This document shows, piece by piece, positions 9,652 to 21,260 of a stretch of 64,000 bases of DNA. Made by a program: the position numbers and the translations under genes. The stretch spans positions 9,783,501 to 9,847,500 of the forward strand of contig CM065819.1 of assembly GCA_033398695.1 (NCBI GenBank). Direction: 5' to 3'. A model generated the notes under the pieces. That model worked only from the letters and a program-made list of their open reading frames with translations, searched no databases and had not been told where the DNA came from. The stretch's first letter is position 1. Each line of letters starts with the position of its first letter. The stretch comes from Orobanche coerulescens (lineage: Eukaryota; Streptophyta; Magnoliopsida; Lamiales; Orobanchaceae).

Positions 9652-12600
9652 TACCCGTCATTTTTATAATGTAATATTATTAATTATAATAATATTATAA
9701 TGCATTTCATGTTATTTAATTTCATTTAAGGAATCATGAACATTTAGTTCGACGTATCACAAGTCCTAGCCCGAGTCAATTTCTCAAGTTAATTTCAAAA
9801 CATTTAATATTAGTCATTTTTATGATAATTAAAGGTATTATTATTATTATTATTATAATATTTATAATAGGAACGATATTAATATTAATAGTATTAATAT
9901 TTTTATCTTCATTATATTTATATATCATCATTTATATTACTTTCGATATTATTATTAGTATCGATATTATTAATTATTACCATTGTTATTATTAATTTTA
10001 TAATTATTATTATTATTATTAGCATTATTATTATTGTCTTTATCATTGGCCCAAATACACATTGTGCTGACCCATAATAATATTACAAACCCAGGAAATT
10101 AATACAAGCCCAAAAAGAAATTAATTAACCCTAACCCTAAACCTACAGTATAAATATACAGCTTCTACTGTACAAATACACAATACAACACATACAACAC
10201 AGAATACACCTTTTCTTCCCAGCGCCGTCTTCTTCTTCTTCTCCTTCGTTCCACAACAAAAAAAAAAAAAAAGGAAAAGAAAATACAACACAGAAACTTG
10301 CTGCAAGGAGGAAGGAGGAGCAGACACGTCTTCATCTTCATCGACCGTCCAAATTCAACGAGTCATCTGAATCTCAACAGGAGGTAATCTGCCGATTTAT
10401 TCTCGGAATCATATTCTCGAAATTTGCTGCAAAGAGGAAGGAGGAGCAGACACCAGTCTTCATCTTCATCGATCGTCCAAATTCAACAAGTCATCTGAAT
10501 CTCGACAGAAGGTATTCTGCCGATTTCTTTTCGGAATCATATTCTCGTTTTCTTATCCTGCTATGATATCATATAACTCTTATTCGTGATTTTGAATCCA
10601 TAATAGAAAATCATAAATCCGAAGAATATGAATTCAATCAAACACAGAAACCTCAACCCAGAAAGTTAAACCAACAAAATCACAAATCAAGATAATTTCG
10701 GCCGCGCCCAAACCGAAAATCATCAACACCGAACTCAAATCCAGAAAAACAAGAATCATCAACCAACTCGGCCGAACTCATGGCCAAACCCGAAACATCT
10801 TCCAAATCCGAAATTCACTGTCCGAACCAGAAACACCATCAAAACTCAATTTACATTACCTGAACCTATATCCCAAGCCCAAATCCAACGAAATCGAAAA
10901 CGAGATTTAACACGAATCTACCTTTTAATGCCCGAAGCCTAATCGACCGGAACCCGGATCCAGTTCAGGCCCGACCCTTCAACACGGACCAGATTCGAAC
11001 TCTCTTCCGTCAGCCCGACCTCAAAACCCAACCAGTCCCGTACGAACCACCCAATTCAGATTTGCCGGAAACTCCGTTCCGCCGCACGCGGCCAACACCT
11101 CCAGGAACCGCCTTCACCTTCATTCTTCCTCCCGCACCGCTGCACCCGAGCCGATTTTTCGCCCGCCTGATTTCGACTTGCGGTGTGTGTGTGGGATTTC
11201 AGTATGTGTGTGTGCGTCTTTTATTTTTTTGGGGAAATCTTCTCCCGGCCGAGAAGGGAGAGTGCAGTGAGAGGGAGGATATATATATATAGAGAGAGAG
11301 AGAGAGAAGAGTGCAGAAAGGATGAAGACTCACGGGAGAAATGAAGAAATAATCTCGGTCGGCTGCAGCTAGGTTAAGGGGTATTTATACCCCCGAATTT
11401 TTAAGACTTTTCAATTTAGTCCTCCCAATTTTCAGTAGTATCCAATTCAGCCCCAGTCAGTATTATTAATTCGATTTTTACCCATTCAGTTTCTCAACTT
11501 TTACATTCTGACCCCAGTCAACTTTAAAACTTGAATTTAATCCTAATTTTGACCGAGACATTTAAAATATTGACTTCCAATTAATATTAATAATTAATCT
11601 GAAATTATGCATAAGTATTTTAATTTCAGTCATTAATAATGTTAACCCTTGATTAATATTAATTAGTAATTATAATTTATTTTCGGTTATTATATAGTGA
11701 TATTCGTATCCTTTCATTTATTATATAAATAATAAGTTATAAGGATTTTAATTATTATTATTATTATTATTATATGTAGACTTTGTCAAGGATTTACGGG
11801 CTTAGATCGTGAGTCGAGCATCTTCATTTCAAGTCGACATCATCATTTTTTCGGTGGGAATTTTCACTATCACTTTAATTACTTTAATTGACTGTATGTG
11901 ATCTTCTATTCATGTTTAAAATTTTTATGCACGTTGTAATTCGTGCTAACTTGTTTTTCGTGTAAGAGGCTATCTTAAGATATATGTTGTTGCGGGGACA
12001 CTGCGCAACCTCAATATTCACATGCGTGCTCGATTCATGTTATGTGGTATTGTGTTTATGTTTTATGTTGTTGCGGGACACTGCGCAACCTCAATATTCA
12101 CATGCGTGCTCGATTCATGTTATGTGGTATTGTGTTTATGTTTGATGTTGTTGGGGGCACTGCGCAACCTCAATATTCGTGTATGCGTGCTCGATTCATG
12201 CTATACGTAATATTGTGAGTATGCAATTACGTTGAGGAAAAATGTGATAGATTATTCATGTTATGCTTTCCATGAGATTGTATATTACTGTGATCAGTGT
12301 GATTTCTACGAGCTGAAGGAAGCTCACCCCCACCTTTATTGAACCTGCAGGTTGAACCGAGCTGGATGGATGAAGGAGCGAGCCGAGAGGGCATATGAAA
12401 GATGAAATTATTATATGATGTTTCTTTTGTCAAATGTTTGAAAACTTATTTGGGGAAACTTTGATCAGAAATTTATAAATTATGAAATATTCTTCCGCCG
12501 CAAATTTTTACCTCGCATTTATGATGTAATGTCACCTTATTTAAAGGTATTTATGTTTATGTCAGTGTAGCGACTCGACTTTGTAGGTGAAAATTTTTAT

Positions 12601-12683
12601 ATTCTCAAGAAAATTATTTTTCTCAAAATTTACCTTTTATTTATTTTTCCCCAATATTTACCCTAGAAAGTCGGGGCGTTACA
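9647..12683 (+). repeat. Gyp-1 3' LTR (3037 bp)
   Basis: It starts TGTAATACCC and ends GGGGCGTTACA, followed by GATGA. It matches the 5' LTR closely from end to end, but indels cluster in the stretch equivalent to 4110-4480 of the 5' copy. ORFs inside it are shadows of low-complexity sequence. Confidence 0.96.
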
Positions 12684-13473
12684 GATGAAAATAAGCTATG
12701 TTGGGCTTTTTGCCCTTCCATAATTCATATGGGGTTTTAAGATGAGTTCTACGAACATGAACCCGGTTAATCACATAGCATGCGGTAAAGATTGCTTCGG
12801 CCCAAAAATATCGTGGAAGAGAGTATTCATTAAGCATAGTCCTCGACATTTCTTCCAAAGGTCGGTTTTTCCTTTCAACAACTCCATTTTGTTGAGGCGT
12901 TCTAGGGGGCGAAAAGTTATGATTAATCCCATATTTATCACATAGGAGTTCAAACGGAGTGCAATCAAATTCACCTCTGTGATCGGTGCGAATAGAAATT
13001 ATGGAGAGATTTTTCTCATTTGATACCAAATGACACCATTTAGAAAACTCGGAAAATGCATCATCCTTATATGCTAAAAATCTAACCCAAGTAAATCGAG
13101 AGAAATCATCAACAATAACCAAAGTGTAAAGTTTGCCATTTAAACTAACATGTATAGATGGTCCAATCAAATCCATATGCACAAGTTCAAGAACTCGACT
13201 AGTGGAAACCTCGAATTTTGGTTTAAAAGATTCTCGAGTGTGTTTCCCTTTTATGCATGATTCACACAAATGCTTTCTATCAAACTTGAGTTTGGGCAAT
13301 CCACGAACAAGGTCGTGTCTAGATAAAATAGAAATGATAGGTAGAGAAGTATGCCCCAATTTTCGATGCCATAAATATGCATTATCATCCAAAGTAATAA
13401 GACATTTTTCATTGAATGAACTTTTATCATTAATATCAACAATATAGATGTTTCCACATCTCAAACCAATCAA
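12684..13473 (-). pseudogene. pol: Copia-1 integrase (zinc finger and core), cut by Gyp-1
   Basis: The minus-strand frame from 13473 encodes the GAG-pre-integrase segment (LWHRKLGHTSLP...CESCIKGKHTR, an HHCC zinc finger). It continues into the integrase core with the first Asp in VHMDLIGP, the second Asp in IISIRTDHRGEFD and the Glu in QQNGVVERKN. It inserts reverse-transcribed DNA into the genome. The frame stops at the Gyp-1 3' end, and the protein resumes at 1948. A stop codon at 13534-13536 separates it from the protease in the same frame (QLCD followed by stop). The change RTDH (usually RSDH) leaves the Asp intact. Confidence 0.92.
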
Positions 13474-13533
13474 AGCAATTTTATTATTTCTAAATGCCGT
13501 GCAATTTGTTTGCTCAAATAGAATTTTAAAACC

Positions 13534-13780
13534 TTAATCGCAAAGTTGGGAAACGCTAAGAATATTATGATGCAAACCTTCAACAAACAATACTTTGTTG
13601 ATAGAAGGAGAAGGTTCCTTACCGACTTTGCCGATACCTTTGATTTTTCCTTTTTGATTATCTCCAAAGGTCACATGTCCTTGTTCTTGATATTCGAGGT
13701 CTTCAAATAAGTCCTCGGAGCCGCACATGTGCCTTGAGCATCCGCTATCAATGTACCACTTGCTTTTCCTTGGTGCCGGT
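13534..13780 (-). pseudogene. pol: Copia-1 aspartic protease
   Basis: Minus-strand translation gives the Copia protease active-site block WYIDSGCSRHMCGSED, then GHVTFGDNQKGKIKGIGKVG and VLFVEGLHHNILSVSQLCD. It is one frame away from gag: near 13755 gag ends KEKQVVH with a stop while the protease continues as KSKWYIDSGC. The ATG-based ORF (13534-13728) misses the active site; the true domain starts upstream of it. A stop at its C-terminal end separates it from integrase. Confidence 0.88.
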
Positions 13781-15463
13781 ACCTACAAAAATAGAGTTTC
13801 TCGGTTGTTTTGGTACCCAAGCCCGTTTGGGTCCTCCAAAGTTAACTATGCTTATAGCATTCGGAACAATTGTCCCTTTAGGAACCCATATTTGTTTAAC
13901 ATTGATGGTTCTCAACTTTGAACGAGCATTAGCATCATGAACTCGTTTGGGAAGATCTTTTGAGTTCTCGGTTTTGGTTTTCTTTATTTTGTCAAGGTTG
14001 ATAAGGGATTGTTCCCGTTTAAAAGGATCGAAACCAAGACCGTGTTTGAGCAAGGGCGATTTTTGAATAGATAGAAGCCTTTCAAATTTATCGTTTCCGA
14101 GAGTAAATTTGTTCAAAATATATTTTAGCTCCTTTTGAGTTTTTGTCAACTCGATTTTCAAAACATTTTCTTTTTCAAGGCATAATGTATGGTCGATCTC
14201 AATAGTTTTGCCTTTGTTTTGAAGGGAGGAATTTTTGAGTTCTAGAGATTTTATTTTTCTCTTTAAAGATATGTTTAATTTAACCATATCGTCATACTCC
14301 GTATTCAAAGATTCAAGTGCACTTAATAACTCATCATCATGATGAACTTCTTGTGAATCACAAAAATCGAAAGAGTCATATTTGTCATCATTAAGTTTAG
14401 AGCTTACCTCGATATTGCTTTCGGAGTCGAGTGCCATGAATGCGAGATTTGCATCTAGAGATCTTTCAATCTCCTCCTCGTCATCACTCCAGGAAGCGAT
14501 TAAGACTTCCTTCTTTTTGAATCTTTCCATTTGAGGTTTTGAAGAGGATCCTCGGCATTCTTTGGCATAGTGACCGGCTTGACCACATTTCCGACAATTA
14601 TTGTCGAACTTCTTTATGGGAGTATAGCCACTCTTCTTTTGCTCCGATTTTCCATTCCGACCAAGAAAACTTCGCCTCTTTTGAATTAGGCTTTTATACC
14701 TTCTAAAGTTCTTGGCGTAGAGAGCGAGTTCCTCATCGTCTTCATCTTCGGGAACATATTCCTCAACGTCGCTATCAACATTGAATGCGACTACTCTTTC
14801 CCGAGGCTTAGGTTTGGTGCCTCTAGACTTGAGAACGATCACATAATTGATGAGTGACCCGATGAGGGCACTAAATTCGAGCTTGTTGAGATCTTTGGAC
14901 TCCATGATTGCGGTGACCGTGGCATCCCATTCCCGTGGCAACGATCGAAGAATTTTCTTGGCTTTGTCGCCGCTCGATATAGGCTTTCTGAAAGATGCAA
15001 GACCATTGGTTATAGCCGAAAATCGATCCAACATATTTGTGATCGTTTCCTCGTCTTTCATGGAGAAAAGTCCGTAGTCATGGAGTAACATGTTGATTTT
15101 AGTCTCCTTGACTTGGGTGGTTCCCTCATGAGTGACTTCGAGAATTTCCCAAATTTCCTTTGCGCTTTCATTGGACGATATCCTATTGAGTTCTTTAGGA
15201 TTAAGAGCGCAATAGAGAAGTTCAGTAGCTCGTGAGTTGACGTGTGTGTTCCTCCAATCCTCGTCATTGAATTCGTCGATCTTTTTCAATGATCCATCCT
15301 CTTTCTTAGCAAGCTTAGGACCAAAAGCAATGACTTTCCAGATTTCAATATCGTAGGCTTGAACGAATATAGCCATTTTCTTTTTCCATGTCATGAAATT
15401 GGAACCGTCGAAGAAAGGAGGACGGTTGAGAGAATTTCCTTTGATTTGGACAAGAAGTGCCAT
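13748..15463 (-). CDS. gag: Copia-1 Gag (571 aa, SIRE type)
   Basis: This is an uninterrupted Gag frame starting 48 bp from the PBS. Residues 1-60 contain NRPPFFDGSNFMTWKKKM, the N-terminal motif of plant Copia Gag (UBN2/DUF4219 type). Around residues 95-240 lies the UBN2 capsid region (AKEIWEILEVTHEGT, INMLLHDYGLFSMKD, ILRSLPREWDATVTAI). A CCHC zinc knuckle CRKCGQAGHYAKEC follows near residue 292, then acidic stretches (WSDDEEEIE), a coiled-coil-like Leu/Lys-rich segment at about 385-450, and the SIRE-type tail with two WVPKG/WVPKQ motifs. Gag forms the virus-like particle in the cytoplasm. The length fits SIRE elements. The last few residues differ from the usual run into protease because of a one-base shift. 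It is the best-kept gene in the window apart from Gyp-1 pol. Confidence 0.93.
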   Translation of the reverse strand: MALLVQIKGNSLNRPPFFDGSNFMTWKKKMAIFVQAYDIEIWKVIAFGPKLAKKEDGSLKKIDEFNDEDWRNTHVNSRATELLYCALNPKELNRISSNESAKEIWEILEVTHEGTTQVKETKINMLLHDYGLFSMKDEETITNMLDRFSAITNGLASFRKPISSGDKAKKILRSLPREWDATVTAIMESKDLNKLEFSALIGSLINYVIVLKSRGTKPKPRERVVAFNVDSDVEEYVPEDEDDEELALYAKNFRRYKSLIQKRRSFLGRNGKSEQKKSGYTPIKKFDNNCRKCGQAGHYAKECRGSSSKPQMERFKKKEVLIASWSDDEEEIERSLDANLAFMALDSESNIEVSSKLNDDKYDSFDFCDSQEVHHDDELLSALESLNTEYDDMVKLNISLKRKIKSLELKNSSLQNKGKTIEIDHTLCLEKENVLKIELTKTQKELKYILNKFTLGNDKFERLLSIQKSPLLKHGLGFDPFKREQSLINLDKIKKTKTENSKDLPKRVHDANARSKLRTINVKQIWVPKGTIVPNAISIVNFGGPKRAWVPKQPRNSIFVGTGTKEKQVVH

Positions 15464-15510
15464 TTGCGGATCTTTTTCTCTTAGGTGGTTAAACCTTTAA
15501 AAAGAGACCC

Positions 15511-15522
15511 GCTCCGATACCA
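15511..15522 (-). promoter_or_regulatory. Copia-1 primer binding site
   Basis: On the minus strand this reads TGGTATCGGAGC, two bases after the LTR end CTCTTCA, and it is complementary to initiator tRNA-Met. Confidence 0.92.
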
Positions 15523-15524
15523 AC

Positions 15525-17074
15525 TGAAGAGATAAATTTACCACTAGAAGGGGGGTTGAATAGTGGTAATGCGGAATAACGAAATTTCTTGCGAATAAAT
15601 GAAAAATAGTGCGGAATTTAAAGACTCAAAGATTTATAGAGGTTCGGCAACTTGCCTACGTCCTCTCTCCGACTTTCTTTTTCTATTGGCTCAAGAACAA
15701 CCACAATCTTGACTCGTCTTTGATCGGTCCGAGTTCACAACCGTTACAACCGCTTGTCTTCTATCGGTCCAAGCTCAACCTCTCTCTCAATATAAACTTT
15801 TGTTTATCTAGTGTTCTATAGGAACTAGATAATCCTCACTATACGAATATGGGAGTATAATCCTAACAATGCCGGATCAAAGATCCTAATAACATCGGAT
15901 TAGTGACTCTTGATTCGTTTCTTTTACGCTCAAGTGTAAGTGATGCAACACTTACAATCAAATGAAAGAATACAAAGTATAATAGATATTACAAAGAAAA
16001 TCACTCTTGTATCTTTCCTTCTCACAACTTATAATATAGTAATCAGTAGCAATTTGAGCTCAAGAATGCTTGTATGCTTGTATGCTTCTATGCTTGAAGT
16101 TGTGTGTCTTTGATATCCAAGTCCTATGGGTATTTATAGGTGAGAGCCATTCTTCAAATACTGAAAATCGTATTATTAGCGTGCGCTAATAATACCGTCT
16201 AGCTTGCGCTATCGATTCTGATTTGGCTTTCCTGAACTGTCACAAAAACTGTTCCAATGGTAAAATTATATGGCTAGCGTGCGCTAGTCATGTACTCGTA
16301 GCGTGCGTTATCGGCTGGTCAAAAGATCTTCAATCTTGACTTTGAACGTGTTGGTTTATCTCCCCAACGTCTCTTTATCCAACGGCTAAATTTGAACTTA
16401 GCGTGCGCTAGTAGGCATGCATAGCGTGCGCTAGTATTAATTAATTCCAAATTTTCCAGATTTCACGGATCTTCATTGACTCTTGCCTTCCAACGGTAGA
16501 AATTCCAACGGTAAGCTGCTTGACTGATTTAGCGTGCGCTAATGTTTATATCGTAGCGTGCGCTAAATATTTTCTTTAGTAACGTACGTTACCATGTGTA
16601 GCGTACATAAAGTCCTTTTCATTTTGAGTCCAGTAGCTACTGGACTACTGACCATGATATCCGGTAGCGTGCGCAAGTAATGAGGAATAACGTGCGCTAA
16701 GTCCTTGTGTTAGCGTGCGTAAATATTTGTTCGTAGCGTGCGCAAGACCGTTTCCATTTGCTTTCCAGACCTTTCTGTCCTATGACTAAATGATGTGATA
16801 GCGTGCGTTAATAATGATTGAGTAGCGTGCGCTAACTTTAGTATTTTAGCGTGCGCTAATGTTGAAAGACTTGCGTGCGCTATCCATCAGGTGACTTCAC
16901 TAGACTGCAGCTGACTGACTAGGCTGATACATACAATGCTCGATAGCGTGCGCTACGCTGGTATAGGTAGCGTGCGCTAACATCGTTTTGCTCCTTCAAT
17001 ATAACAACGATCTGAGATTGATTTAATTAAATGTTTGGAATGAAATTATCATCAAAATCCTTTTTGAGTCAACA
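15525..17074 (-). repeat. Copia-1 5' LTR (1550 bp)
   Basis: On the minus strand it begins TGTTGACTCAAAAAGG and ends CTCTTCA. The TATA box (CCTATAAATA) is at 16130-16140. The whole U3 upstream of it (16177-16979) is filled with TAGCGTGCGCTA-type motifs. The outer end abuts GTTTCGCCC, the RT gene of Gyp-2. Confidence 0.93.
16177..16979. repeat. Phased inverted-repeat array TAGCGTGCGCTA in the Copia-1 U3
   Basis: I find about 20 copies of a 12-base motif with half-sites TAGCG and CGCTA. Starts are 16177, 16200; 16275, 16299; 16399, 16422; 16530, 16554, 16580, 16599; 16665, 16688, 16711, 16734; 16799, 16823, 16847, 16871; 16944, 16968. Within blocks the pitch is 23 or 24 bp except around 16580. 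Two blocks have exactly four members. Spacers differ in sequence. The array ends about 37 bp before the TATA box. Confidence 0.93.
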
Positions 17075-18385
17075 GTTTCGCCCTGGGGAGCGCCAGTTCT
17101 TTTTGTCCGAAAGAAGGATGGATCGCTTCGACTGTGTATTGACTATCGAGAGCTGAACAAGATGACGATTAAGAACAAGTATCCGTTGCCATGGATTGAT
17201 GATCTGTTTGACCAGTTTCAAGGGGCAACAGTATTTTCTAAAATCGATCTGAGATCAGGGTATCATCCGCTGAGGATTAAGGAATCTGATGTTCCGAAAT
17301 CAGCATTCAGAACTCGCTACGGACACTATGAGTTTGTAGTGATGCCGTTTGGTCTCACTAATGCACCTGTTGTATTCATGCAGTTGATGAACCGAGTGTT
17401 CATCAAATATTTGGATAAATTTGTGGTCGTTTTCATTGATGACATTCTCGTGTATTCTAAGTGCCCGGAAGAGCATGCACAGCATTTGCGGATTGTATTA
17501 GAACTTTTGAGAAGTGAGCAACTGTACGCCAAACTCTCTAAGTGTGAATTCTGGCTAAAGGAAGTAATGTTCCTCGATCATGTAGTATCAGCTGAAGGAG
17601 TCTGAGTAGATCCTCAGAAGATTGAAGCGGTTTTGGATTGGAAGCCTCCAAAGAACGTAAAAGAAGTCCGAAGTTTCTTAGGACTTGCTGGGTATTATCG
17701 TCGGTTCGTGGAAGGATTTTCCAAAATTTCCCGCCCACTTACTCGACTCCTGCAGAAAACTCAAAAGTTTGAGTGGAATGAGTTGTGTCAGGTTAGCTTT
17801 GATGAATTGAAGAAGAGATTGACGACGGCAACGATTCTATCACTTCCACAGGGAACTGGAGGATTTATAATTTACAGCGATGCTTCGAACCAAGGACTCG
17901 GATGCGTATTGATGCAGAATGACAAGGTGATCGCTTATGCATCGCGACAGCTGAAACCTTATGAAGTGAATTACCCAACACATGATTTGGAGCTAGCGGG
18001 AGTAATTTTTGCTTTGAAGATCTGGAGGCATTATCTGTACGGGACTCACTGTCAGATCTTTACGGATCACAAGAGTCTCAAATACATCTTCAGTCATAAA
18101 GAGTTGAACATGCGGCAAAGAAGATGGTTAGAACTGATTAAGGACTATGACTTGGAGATTTTGTATCATCCAGGCAAAGCGAATGTAGTGGTCGATACAC
18201 TCAGCCGCAAGCCTGTTTCTATTCAGATGCTGGAGACGCTGACCTCCCAACTTAGCCTTCAACGAGAGATGATTCGAGAAGGAATTGAAGTGTGGTTACA
18301 AAGAATCCAAGGACAACTGTGCGTGATGGAAATAACTTCATCATTAACCGATAAATCAAATCTAGACAGGCAGATGATCCTCTGA
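17075..18385 (+). pseudogene. pol: Gyp-2 reverse transcriptase and RNase H
   Basis: RT motifs are [44 protein letters not shown] and the active-site box FIDD ([13 protein letters not shown]), then [18 protein letters not shown]. RNase H has [46 protein letters not shown] and [20 protein letters not shown] at 17603-17605 interrupts the RT frame, and a frameshift near 18300 separates RNase H from the following integrase frame ([19 protein letters not shown]). It is close in sequence to Gyp-7 pol, so both belong to one family. Confidence 0.92.
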
Positions 18386-19772
18386 TGATTCAGTTACGTG
18401 ATGAAGTGATGAAGGGGAAGGCCCCCGGATTCGTAATTCATGATGATGGAGTTTTAAGATTTCAGAACCGACTCTGCATTCCCGATATCGATGTTCTGAA
18501 ACAGACAATTATGAAGGAAGCTCACAGTTCACCCTATTCTATCCACCCGGGCACCAGTAAGATGTATAAGGACTTGAAGTAGAATTTCTGGTGGGGCAAC
18601 ATGAAGAAACATGTAGCGGACTATGTTTCGAAATGCTTGACTTGTCAGCAGGTTAAGATCGAGCATTAACGGCCTGCCGTAATGTTGAAGCCGCTCCCGA
18701 TTCCTTAATGGAAGTGGGAGGACATATCTATGGACTTTATCACTAGTATGCCGAGAACCAAGACAGGAATGAACATGATTTGGGTGATAGTTGATCGTTT
18801 AACCAAATCAGCTCATTTTCTAGGCATTAAGGACACGTGGGGACTAGAGAGGTTAGCACGAGTATTTATTTCGGAGATAGTTCGATTGCATTATATGCCG
18901 AAGACCATTGTTTCTAATCGAGACGGCCGTTTTGTGTCTCACTTTTGGAAAGCAGTTCATAGGGCCTTGGGAACCAAATTGAACTTCAGCACAGCTTATC
19001 ACCCACAGACTAATGGATAATCCGAGAGGACTATTCAAACGGTGGAAGATATGCTGAGGGCTTGTGCCTTAGATTGGTCAACTGATTGGGAATTTCATCT
19101 ACCTTTGATTGAATTTACCTACAACAATAGTTGGCATGCTTCCATTAAGATGGCACCGTTTGAGGCATTATACGGGAGGAGATGTAGATCGCCCCTATGT
19201 TGGGACGATTCATCAGACTTGATCGGGACAGAACCAGAGTTGATCATACAGACTCGAGAGAAGATAGCCTCGATTCGTGAAAGGCTGTTGACCGCCCAGA
19301 GTCGCCAGAAATCTTACGCAGACGTACATCGTCGCCCTTTGGAGTTGAGTACTGGAGACCACATACTTTTAAAGGTTTCTCCTACTCGGGGAATCTTCCG
19401 TTTTGGAAGGAGGGGAAAGCTGAGTCCGAGATATATCGGACCGTTTGAGATCCTTGAGAGAGTTGGAGAGTTCGCATACAGATTGGCATTTCCGCCGTCG
19501 TTGAGCCATGTTCATAACGTATTCCACGTATCCCAGTTACGGAGATATATACCGGACCCTAGTTATGTCATTGATTTCGGGGAGATCGAAGTCGCTCAGG
19601 ATGGGACGTTTGAAGAAAGACCGGTCAAGATACTCGAGAGTCGAGTGAAACAGTTGAGGAACAAACCAATCACTTTGGTCAAAGTTCAGTGGTAACGTCA
19701 TGGAGTGGAAGAAGCCACATGGGAAACGGAAAATATTATGAAATCCATATATCCAGAGTTATTTTCGTCTTG
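18386..19772 (+). pseudogene. pol: Gyp-2 integrase and chromodomain
   Basis: The frame carries the integrase zinc finger (HPGTSKMYKDLK...CLTCQQVK) and a core with Asp in SMDFITSMP, Asp-equivalent Asn in IVSNRDGRF (normally SDRDG, so a catalytic Asp is lost) and Glu in SERTIQTVEDML. It then has GPY/F ([15 protein letters not shown]) and the chromodomain-like C-terminus (ITLVKVQW, then a stop, then RHGVEEATWETE). Stops occur near 18580, 18667, 18707, 19018 and 19693. This shows long decay, yet the core missing from Gyp-7 is complete here. Confidence 0.9.
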
Positions 19773-19796
19773 AGTTTCGGGACGAAAATCCTTTTT

Positions 19797-19808
19797 AGTA
19801 GGAGAGTA
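19797..19808 (+). promoter_or_regulatory. Gyp-2 polypurine tract
   Basis: AGTAGGAGAGTA lies directly before the LTR start TGTAATGTCCGG. Confidence 0.75.
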
Positions 19809-19963
19809 TGTAATGTCCGGATTTATTATTATGTATTTCATCTGTATTCGAACCCTGTATCATTCGGATTTATGATCTCGATAATTGGAGTATGTTATTT
19901 CTCACATTGGTATCTTTGTACATAAGTATATCTTCATGCAAATTTTCTCATGCAAACTCGTGA

Positions 19964-20186
19964 TAGCGTACGCTAAGAAGGTAGTTTAACGCACGCTATC
20001 GGCTACTACTAGCGCACGCTATGAATGTATGACTTGTGTGTGCTAGGTAATCCATTATTGAGCTAGGCGGCTAACACATGCGCCAGCCGGACGTAGGACC
20101 GGATAAGATTCCCGCGGACGAACCTGGACAATTTTGGAGTCAACTTTTATTAGCGCACGCTAAGGATGTATAGGTAGCGTGCGCTA
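19964..20186. repeat. Phased palindrome block upstream of the Gyp-2 TATA box
   Basis: TAGCG/CGCTA motifs start at 19964, 19987, 20010 and 20034 (the last degenerate), a quartet at 23-24 bp pitch. A pair follows at 20151 and 20175. The TATA region begins a few bases later. Confidence 0.92.
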
Positions 20187-21044
20187 ATCTTCTTTTATAC
20201 AGAAAGTTTATATATGGGCCAGCATTCTATTTTGTTCTCATTTCCTTCGTTCATCTTTCGTTTTTGAGAGACCAGAGAGCATATCATCTTCCTTAGACAC
20301 ACTTATAACACATCCACTTGATCATTGGACATTGGATACTTCTTGTTATTGATCATTAAAGAGAAGTAGCACCTTGGAGGGGCATATAACCAACCGGAGT
20401 CAGATTCTACCTTTGGAGTTTAGTGATTTCGTCATATTAAGGTATGTTGATTTTATCTCCAACTCTAGATTCTTGTTATGGAGAATAAGATGATCATGAT
20501 AGCAAAATATTGAGTTTCTTGGATGAATTATCCAAAGCACTTCATGTTTGGAATATTGAGATGATTATGCCTTAAGTAACTTGATTATGAACACCATGAT
20601 TCGAATCTTATTACAATGAACAAGTAGAGGAAGCTTCTATCATTGGTAATCCGAATCTAGTAGGTGTATCCATAGCAATCTTGGACTTGACTTTAGCATC
20701 ATTATTGTTAGACGAATCTAAAGGATTGATCATGGAAGGATTTATCTTGTAAAGATGGAATGTTAATCAAACTACAAAATGATAGTTTTTGATTGAGATA
20801 AAGGTGTTGATATCGATTGTTAAGCCTTCCGAATTATCGCATGAAGAATGGTAATCGAAATGGAATATGGTTTTATAATAGAATACATATTCTTGAATCC
20901 GAAGTTATTGTTATCCGTAAGATCATTCATAAACCGTATGAACATGATATTCATGGAGGTAACATGAATTAACACTGAAGATTTCACTTGGTTTGATCAT
21001 GTTGAGATCAGTCTACTGCCCAGTAGTAAACTGCCATGCACAGT

Positions 21045-21260
21045 TAGCGCATGCTAAGCTATGTAGATTAACGTGCGCTATCGAGCATGAGTTAACGTAT
21101 GCTATGTTTGGTACATAACGTACGTTAGACCATCAGACGAGTCAGTTGGCTGATCAGTGAATTACTGACCATGCATAGTTAGCGTACGCTAGGCTTTGTT
21201 GTTTGTGTACGCTATCGAGCAGACTTAACGCACGCTACACATAGTACTTAGCGTGCGCTA
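21045..21260. repeat. Two phased palindrome quartets in the Gyp-2 LTR downstream of the TATA box
   Basis: Starts at 21045, 21069, 21093, 21116 and at 21180, 21203, 21226, 21249 make two blocks of four at 23-24 bp pitch. They are separated by a linker containing TACTGACCATG (21163-21173). Confidence 0.93.

Larger units (their letters stand above)
1949..12683 (+). mobile_element. Gyp-1: complete Ty3/Gypsy chromovirus (Tekay/Del-like) with 3 kb LTRs
   Basis: Both LTRs (1949-5003 and 9647-12683), a Met-type PBS, gag, pol in the order PR-RT-RH-IN-chromodomain, a polypurine tract and matching GATGA target duplications are present. Its length is 10.7 kb. Gag/pol is close to intact and is broken only by about three short indels. 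The LTRs are alike over most of their length, so the insertion is fairly recent and is younger than Copia-1. Confidence 0.96.
1..17074 (-). mobile_element. Copia-1: SIRE-like Ty1/Copia element, split by Gyp-1, 3' end outside window
   Basis: Read on the minus strand, the order is LTR (15525-17074), Met-type PBS, gag, protease, integrase, then the Gyp-1 insertion (1949-12683), then the rest of integrase, reverse transcriptase and RNase H, running off the window at base 1. Protease-integrase-RT-RNase H is the Copia order. The long gag with one zinc knuckle and the LTR ends TGTTGACTC...CTCTTCA are typical of the SIRE/Maximus group. It sits in the RT gene of Gyp-2. Its target duplication should be GTTTC (17075-17079), but the partner lies outside the window. 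Confidence 0.93.
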
